From: Nautilus pompilius
Taxonomy: Eukaryota; Mollusca; Cephalopoda; Nautilida; Nautilidae
Assembly: GCA_018389105.1 (NCBI GenBank)
Contig: JACATO010001115.1
Coordinates: forward strand, 186,001 to 250,000
Length of the DNA stretch: 64,000 bases
Direction: 5' to 3'
The notes beneath the pieces were generated by a model. That model was not told the origin of the DNA and did no database searches. It saw nothing but the letters and a program-made list of their open reading frames with translations. How positions within the stretch are numbered: position 1 is the first letter of the stretch; every line of letters starts with the position of its first letter. Both the position numbers and the translations under genes were made by a program. This document shows, piece by piece, positions 50,701 to 60,229 of the stretch.

Positions 50701-53447
50701 TCATTTATAATTGTTATTAAAGAACTATTTCATAATATCCAGGCTTGTAGATAGTTTAGCCAATTTCTATTTACTTACATTCCTTAGCATCTGTATTCGT
50801 TCATAAATAGAAAATAACCTACATACCGAAAACCTTTAATCACTTCTTTTAAGTCCCCTCTCTCAAACTAAACTAAATTAGCTTTACTAAATCTAATCAA
50901 TCTGAATATTTTATGATTAAATCTTTGAAGAAGACTATGTTGAACCTAGTGTTTCATTGTCCTTTCTAAAAAGAAGTTGTGTTAACTATTCAGTGTGGTT
51001 GGTCTTTTACAAATGCATTAATTTTTTCTTGGTATTGCATCTTATGGGCTTTTCAGTTATTCTTAGAATTTTATCCCATTAGTTTCATTACAAGATTTTT
51101 ACTTATAATTACTCCCAACCCTCCCTTTGAAAAATACAGTTAGGAGTTCATCCCATGGTAGCTAGTGATAAGAACAAAAAGTATTTATAAATAAACAAAG
51201 AAAAAAAATTCCTACCTAATATATAATTCATGTAATTGCTCTGTAAAAATAGATCCTTAATCAAACCAGAATACAAACCTGCTAAGAATTCCGCCAACTG
51301 CTCTTTTCTTGGTTGGTGGGCCATCTACTTCAACAATGGTCCGTCTAGAAAATTTTGAATTTCAAATAGTTATCATGAATGTCATATTAATTAATTAAAT
51401 AATACATTTCTATCCTTGATTTAAATATTAACAATTTTGTCTGTCATATATTTTCTATGGAAGCCCATAAATGAATGTCATGATATTATAATATTCAAAA
51501 AAAATTTGTAAACACTACAATTTTTTTTTTTTTTTTACCTGGCCAGACTAGCAATCCGGTCTCTTCCTCCTCGCCCATCACCTGGACTCACAAGAACTCT
51601 TCTTTGACCAAGTCTGCTACTAAAAAAACAAAACAATAACTATCAAATATGTTTCTAAGGGAGAAAGTAGGTGTGACCAAAATGGGTCTATCAAAAAAAA
51701 CTTGGTGTCACCTATTTTCAAACTTTCAGCTTGCTTGTAAATAGTTTGAAATCAATTCAATTCTATGTAGTATTGTTGATGCTTCTGCTTGTCTGACATT
51801 TTGGGGGTAAAAAAAAAGCTATGGCCCACAGTTTTAGATTTGTAAGCATTTCCTGACAGAGACCGTACAAAATACCAAATAATGCAGTTATTAACTGTTT
51901 GGAGGTGATCATTGCATACAAGTTGAGAAAAAACCTGCACTATCATTGTAACTTATCAATGACTGTTCACGTTCATCATCAATGGATTCATGTGCCACTC
52001 ACACGCAAGACTTGTAGAACATCCAACTTATAAACTGCACTTACAACTACATTGCATGTTTGCTCAAGACGTTATTATTATAATACAGTACTTCTGTAAA
52101 TTCTTTGTCTGAAATTTTCAAACAAAGACCTGCTCCTAAATAGATTTCAGTTTTTGGCGTAATGAATGATCCCAGATAACTGAACGATTGTACCTTTTGT
52201 CACTCACACCCTGCTTTGAAACCAATTGCTTTCTTATACTTGTGTTCATAATCTTTGTTCTACTATTGTTGACCCTTAAGCCAATTCTCTGCCACCCCTT
52301 TGATTTCTCTGAGCCTCATCCATATCAGCCAGATCTTTCTCTCTCAAATCAGTGTGTGCCAGTATTCTCATCTCGTTCTCTCAGCATTATTTCTCCTTTC
52401 CTGTTTCTCACATCTCACTACCCACTCCATTCTGATATCAAAGAGCATTGGTAATAGGATGCACCCCATACCTACCTTACAGCTGTTGTAACATTAAACT
52501 CCTCCCACGAAATTCCCTTCAATTTTAATGCAAGAGTCACTACTATCTTTGTAAAAACAAGTAATCATCCGTATAGGCTTCAAAAGATTTTTTTTTTTTT
52601 TTTGAATGTTCTATACATTTACATGCAAGCTATCAAATTCCCATAACTTTTCGCAGATTGACAGCCCAGTTACTTCTACAAATGTATCAAACTTATCATA
52701 ATTAACTTTGCCCATACATGCATGGAATTTATGGTCCCTATAATATATAAATCTCAGCTTTCTAACATATTTCAGATTTCCATTCAGCATTAGTCGGAGG
52801 ACAAATTCCACATTATTTTCCACTAGTAGTTTTAATTTAAAGGAACGAGTAATTTTATTCCTCCCGGACGACGAGGTGACCGAGAACGTTCCTATGACCC
52901 TTAATATTTTATTAAACAAAAAAAACCAATAATTTCTTTTTTTTTCCTGTCTTTTTCCGGAAGATATTCTTCTCCACACAGTGATCGAATTTAGCCGGGT
53001 TCTTCTACTACACCGGCGCATGCGCAGAGAGGAGGAAGTCCCACCCGTAATCTAGCCGACATTACGCATCGGGAACAAGATGCAAGCATTAATATCCACG
53101 TCGTTTCTTTAGTCATTAGTTTACTTGTACACACGCAGCGTCGTTACCCGTGCAGCTGGTGACGATCAACAGCTCGGATGCAGGAAAACAAACCATAGCT
53201 GCTTCACCAGGCCAACGCTGGAGAGGCAGAGAGAGAGAGAGCCGAAGAGGACCCTTTTTTTTTCTAAAATAAAATAATTCGATGCAATTTACTTAGGTTC
53301 CGCAGGATCTCTTCCAGTTAACTTCTTGATATTGTCGTCAACATCTTTCAGACTTTCTCGGGCCTTTTCGAGCTCTTCGTGCAGGGCATTGGCTCCACGC
53401 AGAATCTCCGCCATTTCGCTCTGGCTTTTTGACCGTGACGCTGCCAT
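35776..53447 (-). CDS. PNN: Pinin, 13 coding exons including four consecutive microexons
   Basis: Pinin is a nuclear-speckle protein tied to the exon junction complex and splicing control; in vertebrates it is also reported at desmosomes. Exons in transcript order: 53447-53293, 51619-51539, 51344-51279, 50451-50388, 48197-48100, 47287-47212, 45524-45369, 43505-43367, then microexons 40942-40926, 40612-40597, 40289-40269 and 38933-38913, and last 36314-35776. The CDS is 1449 nt, or 482 residues. Landmarks: LHEELEKARESLKDVDDNIK and LTGRDP (N-terminal domain), RRMFGYLLMGTLQKFRDEAR, a long coiled coil (QQEKEEIRKEREQLFQERRQ), then FIRTKARPHLFYLPKIL (core motif). The microexons add a basic stretch rich in H, R and K. 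The last exon is RS/RE-like with acidic EEGEI repeats and ends AIIEAGYD. It lacks the long Ser-rich tail I recall in human pinin (about 717 residues). An alternative start at 53414 (MAEILRG) fits the family equally well. Confidence 0.93.
37283..37310. repeat. TG microsatellite
   Basis: About 12 TG units preceded by CTGT units, in a PNN intron. Confidence 0.9.
38913..40942 (-). other. PNN: Cluster of four PNN microexons (17, 16, 21, 21 nt)
   Basis: Each is bounded by a pyrimidine tract plus cag on the 5' side and a good GT donor (three GTAAGT or GTAAG, one GTGAGT). Positions 40926-40942, 40597-40612, 40269-40289 and 38913-38933. The 17- and 16-nt exons only keep the frame when both are used or both are skipped; each 21-nt exon can be skipped alone. 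The two 21-nt exons are alike in sequence, suggesting duplication. Together they encode ELHRRF, LKRRH, KHKKIKH and RHRKRKR-type basic blocks between the core domain and the RS-like tail. Confidence 0.8.
39145..39300 (+). mobile_element. Old tRNA-like SINE copy
   Basis: It starts with an A-box-like TGGTAGACTATTGG and a decayed B-box. The body ends with cacatctaaaaaaaataatt followed by ctagtaaag. The body matches the minus strand of 59806-60100 (cacatctaaaacaaagaatt followed by ctagtagag), so the two are copies of one family. Limits are approximate. It lies in a PNN intron. Confidence 0.55.
41331..41827. mobile_element. 497-bp MITE with pogo-like inverted ends
   Basis: The left end caattggccctcgttata and the right end, whose reverse complement is cagttgaccctcgttata, differ at two of 18 positions. 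TA flanks the left side. The interior holds no convincing protein, although frames are open on the minus strand for 80-odd codons. It lies in a PNN intron. Confidence 0.75.
42567..42808. repeat. Three-copy tandem repeat of about 78 bp
   Basis: Units start near 42567, 42644 and 42722 with (c/g)caatactatccagt. They differ by only a few substitutions, a 3-base insertion (tag) in the third unit and a base missing from the first. It lies in a PNN intron. Because 78 is a multiple of three, an antisense frame repeats every 26 residues; that is a by-product and not a gene. Confidence 0.92.
43640..45300. other. PNN intron between exons 7 and 8
   Basis: It starts with a broken reading frame on + (about 43690-44330) that may be an old element. 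I could not match it to a family with confidence. The remainder is AT-rich with no visible coding. Confidence 0.3.
48200..50387. other. PNN intron between exons 4 and 5
   Basis: AT-rich, with no recognised exon. A short region near 48600-48760 looks repeat-like, but I cannot assign it. Confidence 0.35.
52140..52520 (-). mobile_element. Decayed LINE reverse transcriptase fragment
   Basis: Minus-strand translation gives GVRQGCILSPMLFDIRMEWV, the RT motif block of non-LTR retrotransposons (R-Q-G-C-x-L-S-P-x-L-F). It continues as IGLRVNNSRTKIMNT, matching the GLKIN-KTK motif that follows the catalytic box. The catalytic DD itself is not readable and stops interrupt the frame. It lies in PNN intron 1. 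Confidence 0.75.
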
Positions 53448-53543
53448 GTCGAGGCTCGAGCCTCTCTCTCGCTTCGCGGGCCGTCGGTCTTTTCCGCTCC
53501 GATGCAGTCTCACCGGAATTCCACGAAGACCTCGCCCCTGGAA
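53415..53543. promoter_or_regulatory. Compact divergent promoter between PNN and TRAPPC6B
   Basis: The start codons of PNN (53447 or 53414 on -) and TRAPPC6B (53544 on +) are only about 96-129 bp apart in a GC-rich stretch. The two 5' UTRs must therefore be very short or overlap. No TATA-like box was seen between them. An upstream in-frame ATG for TRAPPC6B exists at 53512. Confidence 0.65.
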
Positions 53544-56500
53544 ATGGACGAAGTCACGTTCGATTTTCTGCACATGGAAATTGTCAGCTACATACACCGA
53601 ACTGCTAAAAAAGATGAAAAGGTAATTTCTACATTATCGGAAATGCGTTAAAACGCTCACCGATTTCTTCATGTGGTCTCTCGTACCGTCGATGAATTTG
53701 CAGTAACCTGGTTATTTGCTGGAGGGGTTCTCTCCCTTTTCGGGATATAAACAGTCTTTTCATTTTGACTAATTTTGTTCCTAATATTAATATTAAAAAT
53801 ATCAGAAAGGTGAGGCCTCTTATTAACCTTTCTTCCCCTTAAGATTCTCTGATAGAATCTCGTGAACAACATTAAATCAAGTCCCTCGTGGTCAGCAGAA
53901 GACTAGTTAATTAGCTCCCAAGAGACAGTTTGTGTTTTTCTGTTAAGGTGGTACTGCACCAAATTATGTGAACCTCTGTAGTGGTGTGTCCACAGGGGTG
54001 GGGCAGGGGTCAGTGTTAGGGCTATTCTATTTAGGACATTGCCCGAACAAACCTCTTACCACTGAGACTTTTGCTGACGATACCACGTCCGTCGGTAGGC
54101 GGTAAGACAAAGGTTTTTGGTTGTCATGGACACGGGTACAAAATCAGCAGACTACGTTCAGGTCATCCCCTCCTATATGTTCATATGAGAGTAGGGGCCA
54201 TTTCAGGGACATTGCCCCAATTTTCAACGTGGCTGAAACTGTTGAACACTGCCTCAGAGAATGTCTCAAATACAACCCAAGGCAGACAAATTTGTTGTGG
54301 TGGCAGCAGCACTGTTGAGATGCTTTTAAAAGATGTTAAACAAAGATTACGATTTCCAAGGTCTTTTGTTGTGTTTAGAATACTCAATAAGTTTATATTT
54401 TAAAATGCTTTTTTTATACATTTGCAAATAATCATGGTAGAAGTGATCATCATTTTGAGTTGTTTAAGTCTAGAAGTAGATTTGATATTCATGAGTCTTT
54501 AGCTATCAGTTGGTTGGTGTGTGGGATAGTTTGGCTAAACAAAGTCTAATTGAATAAATGCATCTATAAATATGCTTGGCATATTTGGGTTTATGGGGAG
54601 TATTGTATAAAATGTAGACTTTCTGACCTTTAGAAGGCATTATATTAGTGAAACAAGTCACATCAACATATACAATTTGTGCAACTTTTGTAACTAACTG
54701 CAAACCGACACTAACAGTAGCAATTTCAGGCTAAATTAAATTTTCCTAATATAAATGCAGTATTTGTCCCTGGAATAGAAGGAAACTAGTCTAGCTAGAT
54801 TATAAAACTAGTCGGCAAAAATATGTACATGTACAGCTGCTATAATCTTTCTTGCAAAGCCTGCTCTATTAGGTTTTCCATTGTTTTGCTTTGGCTACAT
54901 GACAAACCTTTCATATAACCAAGTAACCTGTGACTTTGAATTTTATAAAAGTTATGGCCATGTAGTGTTAATATTTTCATGTTTATTTGTAACTGTGACT
55001 TAGACTTTACTTATTTTAAAAAAAAATGAAGCTTTTAAGATTTTTAAATAATGAGTAGTATATTTGTCCAAGTATGGAACTTTAAATCTGATACAGATGG
55101 AGGGACACTTACCACAAGTTTGAGTCTCTACTGTGTACATTTTTTTAACTTGCCAATGTTTGTTGTGCTATTTCTCATGACATTAAGTCTTAGTTATTTT
55201 TCTAAAAAAACTTTTTAAAAAAAATATATATTTCTGGTTGTGTTTATTTTTAAATTTCTTATTTTATAGGATATGTGTGTCTCACGACTGGAGTCACTTG
55301 GTTTTCGTGTAGGCCAGAGTCTGGCAGAAAGGTTTGTTTGTTTGTTTGTTGACTGCAGTGCCTAGTCTTAACAATTCAGTTGATGAATTTTTTACCAACT
55401 CCACTAAGTCAGGTGACCTTTTTGTGGATAAGAAAAATAATAGAAGAAAAATACTTGTGGCATAGTTTTTTTATTTTCTTTAAAAAAGATAGTACCTGTT
55501 GCTGTATTCTGATATCTTTCTTTAACATATTCCTAGTAGTTCTACCAGCACAGTTAGGTTTAGCTGGACATTTTTCATCTGCAGATCATATAAAATTGTT
55601 AGTAGTACCAAAAATAGAATCAGACAGACGCTAATAGGGTTGAGCATTCTAATTAATATGTATTGCTTATAAGCACTTTTGGCTGTTTCATATTATGAAC
55701 ATATTTTTAATGGAAAAAAAACACCAAACTTAACTGTTCTGCAAAAGTATAAATTAATCTTTTTACTTCTGGCTCCATATGAGTAAACTTTAGTATAGTG
55801 GATAAAAGTTTTCTCAACCACATCAGTTGTTGGTTACTTGTTGGAGTTGTGACAAATCTCAAATCTCAGTTATCCAAGCAAATATGCAACTCACAACTAT
55901 TTGATTCAACAAAACCACTTAAAACAAACAAGCAGTAAACTCTCAAGCAGCTGTGGAACAGGCAGTAATTATCAGTTAAAGCTTTCTGTAGGTCCAAATA
56001 AATGAATTCTTCTCATTTATAAATGTTTGTCACTTAATTTTTGTGTGTGTGTATGTGTGTGTGGATAGCAGTCAATTTTGGACAGCCTCTCTATCTTCTA
56101 AAAAAACTAGGGGTGTGTGTGATAAAAAAAATTGTATGTAGCTTTGATTTGATTAGAAGTTTAAATTCTAATTTCTGAACCAAAGAGGAACATTTTTATT
56201 GAAATCAAAAAAAATGAAGCAGGCACAAATTAGTACAGATTTATTCTAGGTAAAAGTAATACACAGCTAAATGATTAAATAGGAAGACTTTAATTTCAAA
56301 TAATTATATCTACCTACACCTACAATTCCATGACCAGTCTACAGTCAAGCACTCAGAAAATTTATTTACACAAAATTTGTCAACTATTAATTTTATTTTG
56401 ATAATATCAGCTACAGTAATGTATGCACACTTAAAGATGCAAACATTTGCTGAAATAAATTGCCTTGTTTGAGCAATGACCTATCTGAAGGTTTCCAAAC

Positions 56501-59500
56501 TGAATTTTCCAACTTAACTAGTCTTCGCAGGCTATCATTTTAGCCAACAAAGATAACTAATTGCCAAAATCAAACTGCAAATTAGGGAATCAGTAAGCAT
56601 GAACAGAACAATACCCAAATAAACTGGTAAGAAAGATTCCATGTCATTTTCCTATACAAAACTTTCCAGCAGGTGACATACACAATTGTATACTGCATCT
56701 ATTAGCTTAATGCACCTATAGGGAAATACTCGTCCCTAATTTGTAATGTATAGATATATAAACTCATTTCTAGCTCAATTGTTTCTGGCTATTAAAATTT
56801 ATAAACAGTTAGTGACAGCTGTAATGAGGTATGTATTGTAATATGTGGTGACTTATCAAATCTCTGTAACTATAAACATTTGTTTTATTGCTTTTTTTGC
56901 AGGTTTACTAAAGATTGTCCTAGATTTAAAGATGAACTGGATACAATGAAATTTATCTGCAAGGACTTCTGGACAGCTATCTACAAGAAACAGGTGGATA
57001 ATTTACGAACAAATCATCAAGTAGGTAGATGATCCTAAACATTTTTTCATACATGCATGTTTGTTTATATGTTAATTTTGGTATAAAAATATTATTTTAC
57101 TTCAGTTAATTTAGCTCATTAATCTAATCATTGCTATCTAAAGATATCTTTATTTTTATTTTATATTTCTGCACAACTGTGTTTGTTTTTTAACATAAAG
57201 TTACAAGATATAAACATGGATTTAAGAAAATTATTACTAAATTCTAAAAGCATTCAATTCAGATTTACTAATAATATCTGGCATTTAATTCCATATATTG
57301 AGATTTAAATCAATACAAATCTTTAATGAGTAATATAAATGGTATTTCTTAACAAAATGTGATAGGCAGTCATTTTAGTACATAGTGCATATGATATTTA
57401 ACTTGTTCTCAGCAACCATTTAAGTCAATCAGGTGGGCAGACTGTGCACAGTAGCAAGTGCTTACTGCATTTTTCCAAAAGATTCCTCTGACATAACACT
57501 GGTCAACAAGTAACGCTGATTTCAAATATACAATTAGATTTTTGACATCATGTACAGTTTTCAAGATGAGAAAGTTTTTGTTTTAGCTCATGCATTATAT
57601 AGAAATTCCAATTAATGACGTGTATGCATGTATTTCATTTACATCATGAAAACATACCTTTAAAATAAACTACATTATTCATTGCTGCGTAGTTCAGATG
57701 CAATATTTTATCATCTTAAATTAACCAATCAAGTTTTGTCTGATGAAATAGATATTTCAACATCTCAAATTGTCCAGTCATAATTGGTCTGATGAAATAT
57801 TTCATCATCTCAAATTCAATATAAGTATAACCGTTTTTATCTATTTCCTTACTTGTTTTACAGTGTTAACAATGTCAAGACAGTGTATAAATCCTCCTGA
57901 TGTGTTTTGTTTTGTCTGTGGACAATTTATTGTGAAAGCTCAAAAACGTACAACAACACCAGAGATCAAGAAGATTTATAAGCTATACTTTGACTGTCCT
58001 CTTGGAGATCAGGACAAGTTATGGGCACCACATTTTATCTGCTCAGCTTGCTCAAATGGCTTATGTGACTGGTTCAATAAGAGGAAGAAGTCCATGCCTT
58101 TTGCCATTCCAATGATATGGAGGGAGCCGAAAGACCATTTTAATGACAGTTATTTTTGCAAAGTAAATGTCACAGGATTTTCTATGAAGAATAAACACAA
58201 AATTGTGTATCCCAATTTGGATTCTGCAATGAGACCTGTGCCTCACAATGGAAGTCTGCCAATTCCAGTTCCACCAGATGATGGTATTGAAACATCAGAT
58301 GATGATGCTGACTGTCACGATAGTGCTGCTGAGGAAGATTATGTGGATGATGACGATAGCTTTGAACCTCAGAAATTTTCCCAAGCTGAACTGAATGACC
58401 TTGTCAGAGACCTATCCCTCTCAAAAGATAAAGCAGAACTGTTGGCATCAAGACTGAAGGAGAAGTATCTGCTAGAGCACAGTGTTTGTATAACTTATTT
58501 TCGGCAGAGAAATGTGGTTCTACAAACGTGTTTTTCTGTTGAAGGCCCGTTTTGCTTTTGCAGTAACATTGATGGACTTTTTGAATGTTTATCACAAAAT
58601 CATGATCCTGCAGAGTGGCGTTTGTTTATTGACTCTTCAAAACGAAGTTTAAAAGCTGTACTTTTCCATAATGGTAATTTGAAGCCCTCCATTCCTATTG
58701 CACACTCCATTCATCTTCATGAATCATATGAGAATATGGAACTTTTACTTCATGCCATTGCCTATGAAAGATACTCATGGAAAATATGTAGAGATTTAAA
58801 AGTCATTGGAATGTTAATGGGAATGCAGTCAGGTTTCACAAAATACTGTTGTTTCTTGTGTCTATGGGATAGTCGGGCAACTGACAGACATTATTCGGAA
58901 TCAAACTGGCAGACAAGAACATCATACCAGCCAGGACTGTCTAGCGTCAAGAATACACTTCTTGTAGATCCATGTAATGTCCTATTGCCTCCTTTGCACA
59001 TAAAGCTTGGACTGATGAAACAGTTTGTAAAGACATTAGGGAAGAGAAATGCCAGAGGGTTTGAGTATATTGTAGAAAAGTTTCCCAAAATCACACAGGC
59101 AAAGTTGAAAGAGAGTATCTTTGTCGGACCCCAAATTAGAGAAGTATTCAAAGATGTCAACTTCAAGACAACAGTGGATGAACTGGAACTGCCTGCCTGG
59201 AATGCTTTCAATTGGATCTGTGAGAATTTCTTGGGCAACAAGAAGGCAATGGACTACAAGGATGGCATTAAGAATCTTCTGAAATGTTACTCAGCAATGG
59301 GCTTGGATTTCCATCTGGATTTCTTCGCAGATAACCTTGGAGCAGTGTCTGATGAACATGGTGAAAGATTTCACCAGGACATTAGTGCTATGGAGAAACG
59401 GTACCAAGGCTTCTGGAATGACAGTATGCTGGCTGACTACTGCTGGACACTTTACCGTGATCAACCAGATCAGGAACACCGCAGGAAATCCAAATCACAA

Positions 59501-60229
59501 TGTTTCTAACTCTGTTGTTCTAACTTTGTCTGTTTTGTCTGACCCATTTTTTGTATTCACTCTTTGTAGAATGATAGTGATGATTTTTAACTCAATAAAC
59601 TCATTTACTTTCTAAAACTAATATGTCCTTATTTATTACGTTAATGATTTCATATATGTAAATATTTGCATGTATCTACTGAAAAACTGATACGTGCTGT
59701 ATACAAGTGGAGTGAAATTTTGAAATCAGCATGAAAAATTAGTCTAAAAAAGTTGGTTTGCATTCATAATGAGTATAATACATTTAATTTTGTTGACCAG
59801 TGTAATTTGTGGTCATATACAAGTTTAAACAAAGGAGATAACCTCTCTGCATTAGAGAGAACTGGTGAGGGAGTGTAGTGTTGTTTATTCTGTCCCTCGA
59901 GGGGCCTGGCACTTCTGATTTCAGCTGGGAAATCTCTACTAGAATTCTTTGTTTTAGATGTGGGAAGAGACCCATGTGACTGACCAGTGCTGAAGAGAGA
60001 AGAAGCCATGCTAGGGGAATAAGTCAAATCAAGCTGGTCCTGATTGAGGATTGAACTCGGGTCCTAAACCTTAGCAGTCCAGCCAGTCCTAAACATTTGC
60101 TGTCCTATATGTGAGTAAATAGCAATATTTTTGTTTTGTTTTTAGGGTGTGTACGTTTTGCAAGACAACAAATTCAAATTTCTGACCCAGTTGTCTGGTG
60201 GTAAACAGTTTCTAGAAGCAGCTCCCAAG
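53544..60229 (+). CDS. TRAPPC6B: TRAPP complex subunit 6B (3' partial, 4 exons)
   Basis: TRAPPC6 is a Bet3-family subunit of the TRAPP vesicle-tethering and Rab-GEF complexes in ER-Golgi traffic. Exons: 53544-53621 (MDEVTFDFLHMEIVSYIHRT), 55270-55331 (RLESLGFRVGQSLAER), 56903-57020 (FTKDCPRFKDELDTMKFICK, then DFWTAIYKKQVDNLRTNHQ) and 60146-60229 (GVYVLQDNKFKFLTQLSGGK). All are GT-AG and in phase. This covers about 114 of the 158 residues I recall for the human protein; the final part (YLAFTCGLIRG-like) was not found by 64000 and should lie to the right. The 53544 ATG aligns with the family start. An in-frame ATG at 53512 would add about 11 residues. Intron 3 hosts the transposon at 57497-59802. 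It is head-to-head with PNN. Confidence 0.93.
53990..54400 (+). mobile_element. LINE fragment, internally deleted
   Basis: The plus-strand frame near 54000 reads GVGQGSVLGLFYLGH, then ETFADDTTSVGR, the RT blocks around the FADD catalytic box with the stretch between them mostly lost. It then jumps to NVAETVEHCLRECLKYNPRQ, a C-terminal cysteine or histidine motif of LINE ORF2. It lies in TRAPPC6B intron 1. Confidence 0.7.
57497..59802 (+). mobile_element. Intact-looking DNA transposon with 13-bp TIRs and TAA target duplication
   Basis: The left end cactggtcaacaa (57497-57509) is repeated exactly in inverted form at 59790-59802. TAA flanks both sides (57494-57496 and 59803-59805), as expected of a 3-bp target duplication. 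The unit is 2306 bp and contains one uninterrupted ORF (57872-59509) and an AATAAA at 59594. Termini beginning CACT with a 3-bp duplication are typical of CACTA/EnSpm-like elements of the CMC superfamily; the placement is inference. It sits in TRAPPC6B intron 3. Confidence 0.8.
57872..59509 (+). CDS. Putative transposase, 545 residues, CMC/CACTA-like (uncertain)
   Basis: A single exon with no stop. The ATG chosen begins MSRQCINPP, just after a possible acceptor (ttttacag at 57856-57863); the frame is open upstream to 57770. Visible features: an N-terminal cysteine module (FCFVCG, C13/C16, and HFICSAC, C57/C60) that could bind zinc; an Asp/Glu-rich linker (about 136-165); a possible coiled part (170-200); then LFIDSSKRSLKAVLFHNGN (D254), WKICRDLKVIGM (D308) followed by CCFLCLWDSRA (C327/C330), LPPLHIKLGLMKQFV, and near the end NLGAVSDEHGERFHQDI and MEKRYQGFW. 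D254, D308 and a Glu around 495-498 are candidate DDE residues, and a C-x2-C after the second Asp is also seen in CACTA transposases. From memory, this family occurs as many uncharacterised copies in invertebrate genomes. A segment before FHLDFF seems a few residues shorter than I recall. Confidence 0.7.
   Translation: MSRQCINPPDVFCFVCGQFIVKAQKRTTTPEIKKIYKLYFDCPLGDQDKLWAPHFICSACSNGLCDWFNKRKKSMPFAIPMIWREPKDHFNDSYFCKVNVTGFSMKNKHKIVYPNLDSAMRPVPHNGSLPIPVPPDDGIETSDDDADCHDSAAEEDYVDDDDSFEPQKFSQAELNDLVRDLSLSKDKAELLASRLKEKYLLEHSVCITYFRQRNVVLQTCFSVEGPFCFCSNIDGLFECLSQNHDPAEWRLFIDSSKRSLKAVLFHNGNLKPSIPIAHSIHLHESYENMELLLHAIAYERYSWKICRDLKVIGMLMGMQSGFTKYCCFLCLWDSRATDRHYSESNWQTRTSYQPGLSSVKNTLLVDPCNVLLPPLHIKLGLMKQFVKTLGKRNARGFEYIVEKFPKITQAKLKESIFVGPQIREVFKDVNFKTTVDELELPAWNAFNWICENFLGNKKAMDYKDGIKNLLKCYSAMGLDFHLDFFADNLGAVSDEHGERFHQDISAMEKRYQGFWNDSMLADYCWTLYRDQPDQEHRRKSKSQCF
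59806..60100 (-). mobile_element. tRNA-like SINE copy
   Basis: On the minus strand it starts with a tRNA-like head (GGACTGCTAAGG, then a B-box-like GAGTTCAATCC) and continues into a body ending cacatctaaaacaaagaatt followed by ctagtagag. The body is shared with 39145-39300. The neighbouring transposon and its target duplication end right at its border (59805). Confidence 0.55.

Noticed and set aside
53326-53625. Plus-strand 99-codon open frame over the PNN/TRAPPC6B start region
   Set aside because: It is antisense to PNN exon 1 and out of frame with TRAPPC6B.
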